Shown here one piece after another: positions 62,089-64,000 of a stretch of DNA of 64,000 nt; the stretch's first letter is position 1, and each line of letters begins with the position of its first letter. A program made the translations under genes and the position numbers. The DNA is taken from NCBI GenBank assembly GCA_002245855.1, contig NOUX01000008.1, positions 124,001 through 188,000 on the forward strand. The letters are read 5' to 3'. Source of the stretch: Sphingobacterium cellulitidis. Its GTDB lineage: Bacteria; Bacteroidota; Bacteroidia; Sphingobacteriales; Sphingobacteriaceae. Below the pieces are notes generated by a model, which did not search any database, was not told the origin of the DNA, and saw only the letters and a program-made list of their open reading frames with translations.

Positions 62089-62450
62089 CTTTTGGCTCCT
62101 TTCTTTTCTTTTAACTGTTGGGCAACGCTGTCTACCCTGACCACCGCACTATCTACTTTTGTTGCGGATTCATTTACCTTGTTGACTGCCGGCGTGACCA
62201 TATCGATCATTTTTTCATATAACCTTTCCTGCTGCTCGAGCATTTTATCGTTCATCTTTCGTTCAACATCCCTAGAATCATTGTTGAAATAGATCACCCA
62301 GGAGAAAAGCATCTGAAATCCACCTACTATTACTATCAAAGCATAGGTTACGGGAGAACCCATAACTTGTTTGAAAGTCGCTTTCGGCTGCTTTCCGTTT
62401 CCCTGTACTTCCTGTGGATCCTCGGCATTGGGGCAATTGTCATTTCTCAT
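62085..62450 (-). CDS. Holin-like single-pass membrane protein
   Basis: This 121-residue protein has one transmembrane helix (YALIVIVGGFQMLFSWVIYF) and a C-terminal coiled coil. The position between endolysin and spanin genes suggests a holin or antiholin; the topology (one helix plus long tail) is like HolBSP/XhlA-type proteins. It overlaps the following small gene by ATGA and follows the endolysin with 2 bases. Confidence 0.6.
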   Translation of the reverse strand: MRNDNCPNAEDPQEVQGNGKQPKATFKQVMGSPVTYALIVIVGGFQMLFSWVIYFNNDSRDVERKMNDKMLEQQERLYEKMIDMVTPAVNKVNESATKVDSAVVRVDSVAQQLKEKKGAKR

Positions 62451-62452
62451 CG

Positions 62453-63094
62453 TTACTTCACCATATTTGCGTAATACGCTGTTTTATTGATCCTGTCCTG
62501 TAGACCGTTCGTTCCTCCGTTTACACGCTTGGTAACTGCTAAGATGCTGCTACGGGAATAATCCTCAGCTAATGCCCAGGTACCGCGAGTATCGAACTCT
62601 TTTAGAGCTGTTGAGAAATAAAATTCAGCTGTTTCGATAAGGTCCGGATTTTCGTATAACCTCTGACCACCGTAATTTTTATAATCGGATCCACCGGTAC
62701 ATTGCAAAGCCCCACCTCCACGGTACTTGAAGCCATCACCGACCTTGATATTTCCTAGTTCCTTGGCTTTTTTTGGATTGCCTAAACCATAGACACGCTC
62801 AGCTAATTCCCATGGATTACCAGCTAGACGGCCAGCTTCAGCCACTGTTACCTTTGCTGAATGTTTACCCACTCCAAAAATCTGCATGATGCGTGGGGCT
62901 GTGTAGTTCATGTTTTCTCTACCAATGGTAAAACCTCCGCTTTCATGGTGGATCTGGGCAAAGAAATGTACAGTTTGGACAATGGTCTTTCCAAAGTGCC
63001 TAGCAAATTTGGTCAGAGTTTCTCTACCGATATATCCATCAGCATTAGCTCCTACTAATCGCTGCAAATCTTTTATTCTTTCTATCCTTGCCAT
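62453..63094 (-). CDS. GH19 (chitinase-like) phage endolysin
   Basis: This 213-residue enzyme has GH19 signatures: HFFAQIHHESGGF with the catalytic Glu (about 51), a second Glu in GREN, YRGGGALQCTGGSDY and RVNGG. It would cleave peptidoglycan glycan strands during lysis. There is no signal peptide, so export relies on the holin. It is encoded after the structural genes in the leftward late operon. Confidence 0.85.
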   Translation of the reverse strand: MARIERIKDLQRLVGANADGYIGRETLTKFARHFGKTIVQTVHFFAQIHHESGGFTIGRENMNYTAPRIMQIFGVGKHSAKVTVAEAGRLAGNPWELAERVYGLGNPKKAKELGNIKVGDGFKYRGGGALQCTGGSDYKNYGGQRLYENPDLIETAEFYFSTALKEFDTRGTWALAEDYSRSSILAVTKRVNGGTNGLQDRINKTAYYANMVK

Positions 63095-63557
63095 TTTACC
63101 TTTTCACCTGTTTTCATTTTATTTCCTATCTTTAATTCGCTGATATACTCTCTCTTTATCAGTAATTGGTTACAAGCCCAATGGTATATGCGCTGTTGGG
63201 CTTTTCTTTTATTCACTTCATACGATTCTCTAATCCATATTTTTTATTTCCAATATTATTTACCTACCTTTAAATAGGTTCTTGATTCTCATAGATATGA
63301 GAAGAATTAATAACGCCCAATGGATTTCTCGCAATTTTTTATCCATTGGGTTTTTTGTTTTCTATTTAATTTTTATTATCTTAAATGAATTCATAGAAAC
63401 AAGCATTGTATCTTTGTTAAACCCAATGGAATTGATAGAGCCATTGGGTTTTTTAATAACTTTATTTTCACTTGGATAAAATAAAATCATAAAAAAAAAT
63501 ATTAATAACCGTATTCCCATAGCGCTATCGATAAATGTGGATAGCGCTATTGCATTT
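63095..63557. other. Gap with three look-alike hairpins
   Basis: The gap between the CotH-like gene and the endolysin gene holds three plus-strand hairpins with T-runs and a CCCAA stem: 63174-63205 (AAGCCCAA), 63316-63356 (CCCAATGGAT) and 63420-63454 (CCCAATGG). A -7-like box TATCTTTG (63409-63416) lies just before the third, and a perfect inverted repeat TTCTCATA/TATGAGAA at 63286-63303 before the second. No convincing gene is seen; an open frame at 63282-63479 runs through two hairpins and is rejected. Confidence 0.55.
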
Positions 63558-64000
63558 CTACTCAGGTAATAACCAATGAGTATCTAAAAATGTAAACCGA
63601 GATTTCAAGTATACCATCATCTGCTCTATTGTTGGCTCGTTGTTGGAATATATAGAAGCCCACTTAGCTATATCAGCCTCATACATTTCCCTAGGAACAC
63701 ATTTAGTCTGTTTGATATAATAAGGCATTATGTTTTCTACTGTCAAGAACCCATTTCTTCTATACTTAGTATACATTGCTTTTATCTCTGGCGCATACCT
63801 AGTCTTAAACGTACCCCATCCGTCAGCGTTGGATACCCAGCTAGAAAAAGTTAATATACTCTGACTTCCAGTACTACCTAGAACGTGATCCATGTCGTAG
63901 GGTATTATAGCCCAGTTTTTGCTATCCCATGTTATAAGGTTAACATTATTCCCGTCTATATCCCAGTGACCAAACACTTCTATTAATATAGCGTATATAA
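63558..64000 (-). CDS. CotH-like phage structural protein, C-terminal part
   Basis: The reading frame is open past the right edge. The visible 147 residues have a CotH-kinase-like signature: FGHWDIDGNNVNLI and NWAIIPYDMDHVLGSTG. CotH-like domains occur in spore-coat and some phage-associated proteins. It is probably a tail-fibre or capsid-associated protein of the late region. Confidence 0.6.
   Translation of the reverse strand, partial: IYAILIEVFGHWDIDGNNVNLITWDSKNWAIIPYDMDHVLGSTGSQSILTFSSWVSNADGWGTFKTRYAPEIKAMYTKYRRNGFLTVENIMPYYIKQTKCVPREMYEADIAKWASIYSNNEPTIEQMMVYLKSRFTFLDTHWLLPE

Larger units (their letters stand above)
44184..64000. mobile_element. Prophage (right end beyond the window)
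   Basis: From the integrase at 44.35 kb onward the genes are phage-like: S24 repressor and divergent early genes, RecT, SbcC-like ATPase, cytosine methyltransferase, GH19 endolysin, holin-like protein, spanin and a CotH-like structural protein. The left boundary is somewhere in 44184-44347 between the ABC-F and integrase genes; no tRNA or duplicated att core can be identified because the right end is missing. Early genes run rightwards and lysis/structural genes leftwards, meeting in an accessory zone at 55.9-61.4 kb. Confidence 0.85.

Noticed and set aside
63282..63479. 65-codon hydrophobic open frame on the plus strand
   Set aside because: It runs through two terminator-like hairpins and is biased by AT-rich sequence.
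1..64000. CRISPR arrays and rRNA or tRNA genes
   Set aside because: No regularly spaced direct repeats with unique spacers and no recognisable rRNA or tRNA sequence were seen on either strand.

Overview
The window comes from an AT-rich Bacteroidota chromosome, most likely a Sphingobacteriaceae member (Sphingobacterium/Pedobacter-like). Supporting signs are the futalosine menaquinone genes mqnA and mqnE, a TonB-dependent receptor, FG-type lipoproteins, RNase Y next to zapA and pheT, and many copies of the Bacteroidota -7 promoter element TAnnTTTG in front of genes. I recognised families by reading the protein sequences; no database search was run.

Positions 1-44.2 kb are host chromosome. After the first codons of a YpfJ-type metallopeptidase come a PhnA-like protein, a rhodanese-thioredoxin fusion and a DUF423 membrane protein. 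Next are a menaquinone operon (mqnE, a histidine phosphatase, mqnA), an MsbA-like ABC exporter, a LacI regulator, aromatic amino-acid genes (aminotransferase, tyrA), a LURP-one protein and a large secreted phosphodiesterase-like/alkaline phosphatase fusion. A six-gene metal-efflux operon (response regulator, sensor kinase, TolC protein, adaptor, CzcA-type RND pump, small membrane protein) follows at 13.6-21.7 kb, with matching direct-repeat boxes before its first and third genes. Then comes the block rny - 6S-like RNA - zapA - coiled-coil protein - pheT, followed by a methyltransferase, HAD hydrolase, outer-membrane protein, trxB and a DEDD exonuclease.

The region 31.8-37.7 kb is a probable copper-acquisition locus: an OprC/NosA-like TonB receptor with CxxxM and HxM copper motifs, an MbnP-like copper protein, its MbnH-like diheme partner, a Met/His-rich lipoprotein, and two small paralogous proteins with a shared C-x9-C-x3-C motif. 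A cluster of palindromic intergenic repeats separates it from an SRPBCC gene, pyrE, a Nudix gene, a GMC oxidoreductase pair and an ABC-F protein.

From about 44.2 kb to the window's end lies a prophage whose right end is outside the window. It has an integrase, an S24 repressor with divergent early promoter, and a rightward early operon (SbcC-like ATPase with zinc hook, RecT, WalJ-like metallo-beta-lactamase protein, ASCH protein, cytosine methyltransferase). An accessory region at 55.9-61.4 kb holds a HEXXH lipoprotein with a secreted partner and a two-gene membrane module with a PUA/Mrr-N-like sensor-type domain. A leftward late arm contains a CotH-like structural protein, a GH19 endolysin, a holin-like protein, a tiny membrane protein and a unimolecular spanin. 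Degenerate copies of the spanin tail and clusters of CCCAAT-stem hairpins fill the large gaps in this arm.

The best candidates for undescribed biology are the two Cys-motif proteins of the copper locus, the prophage two-gene membrane module, the HEXXH lipoprotein pair, and the RecT/MBL/SbcC recombination set.
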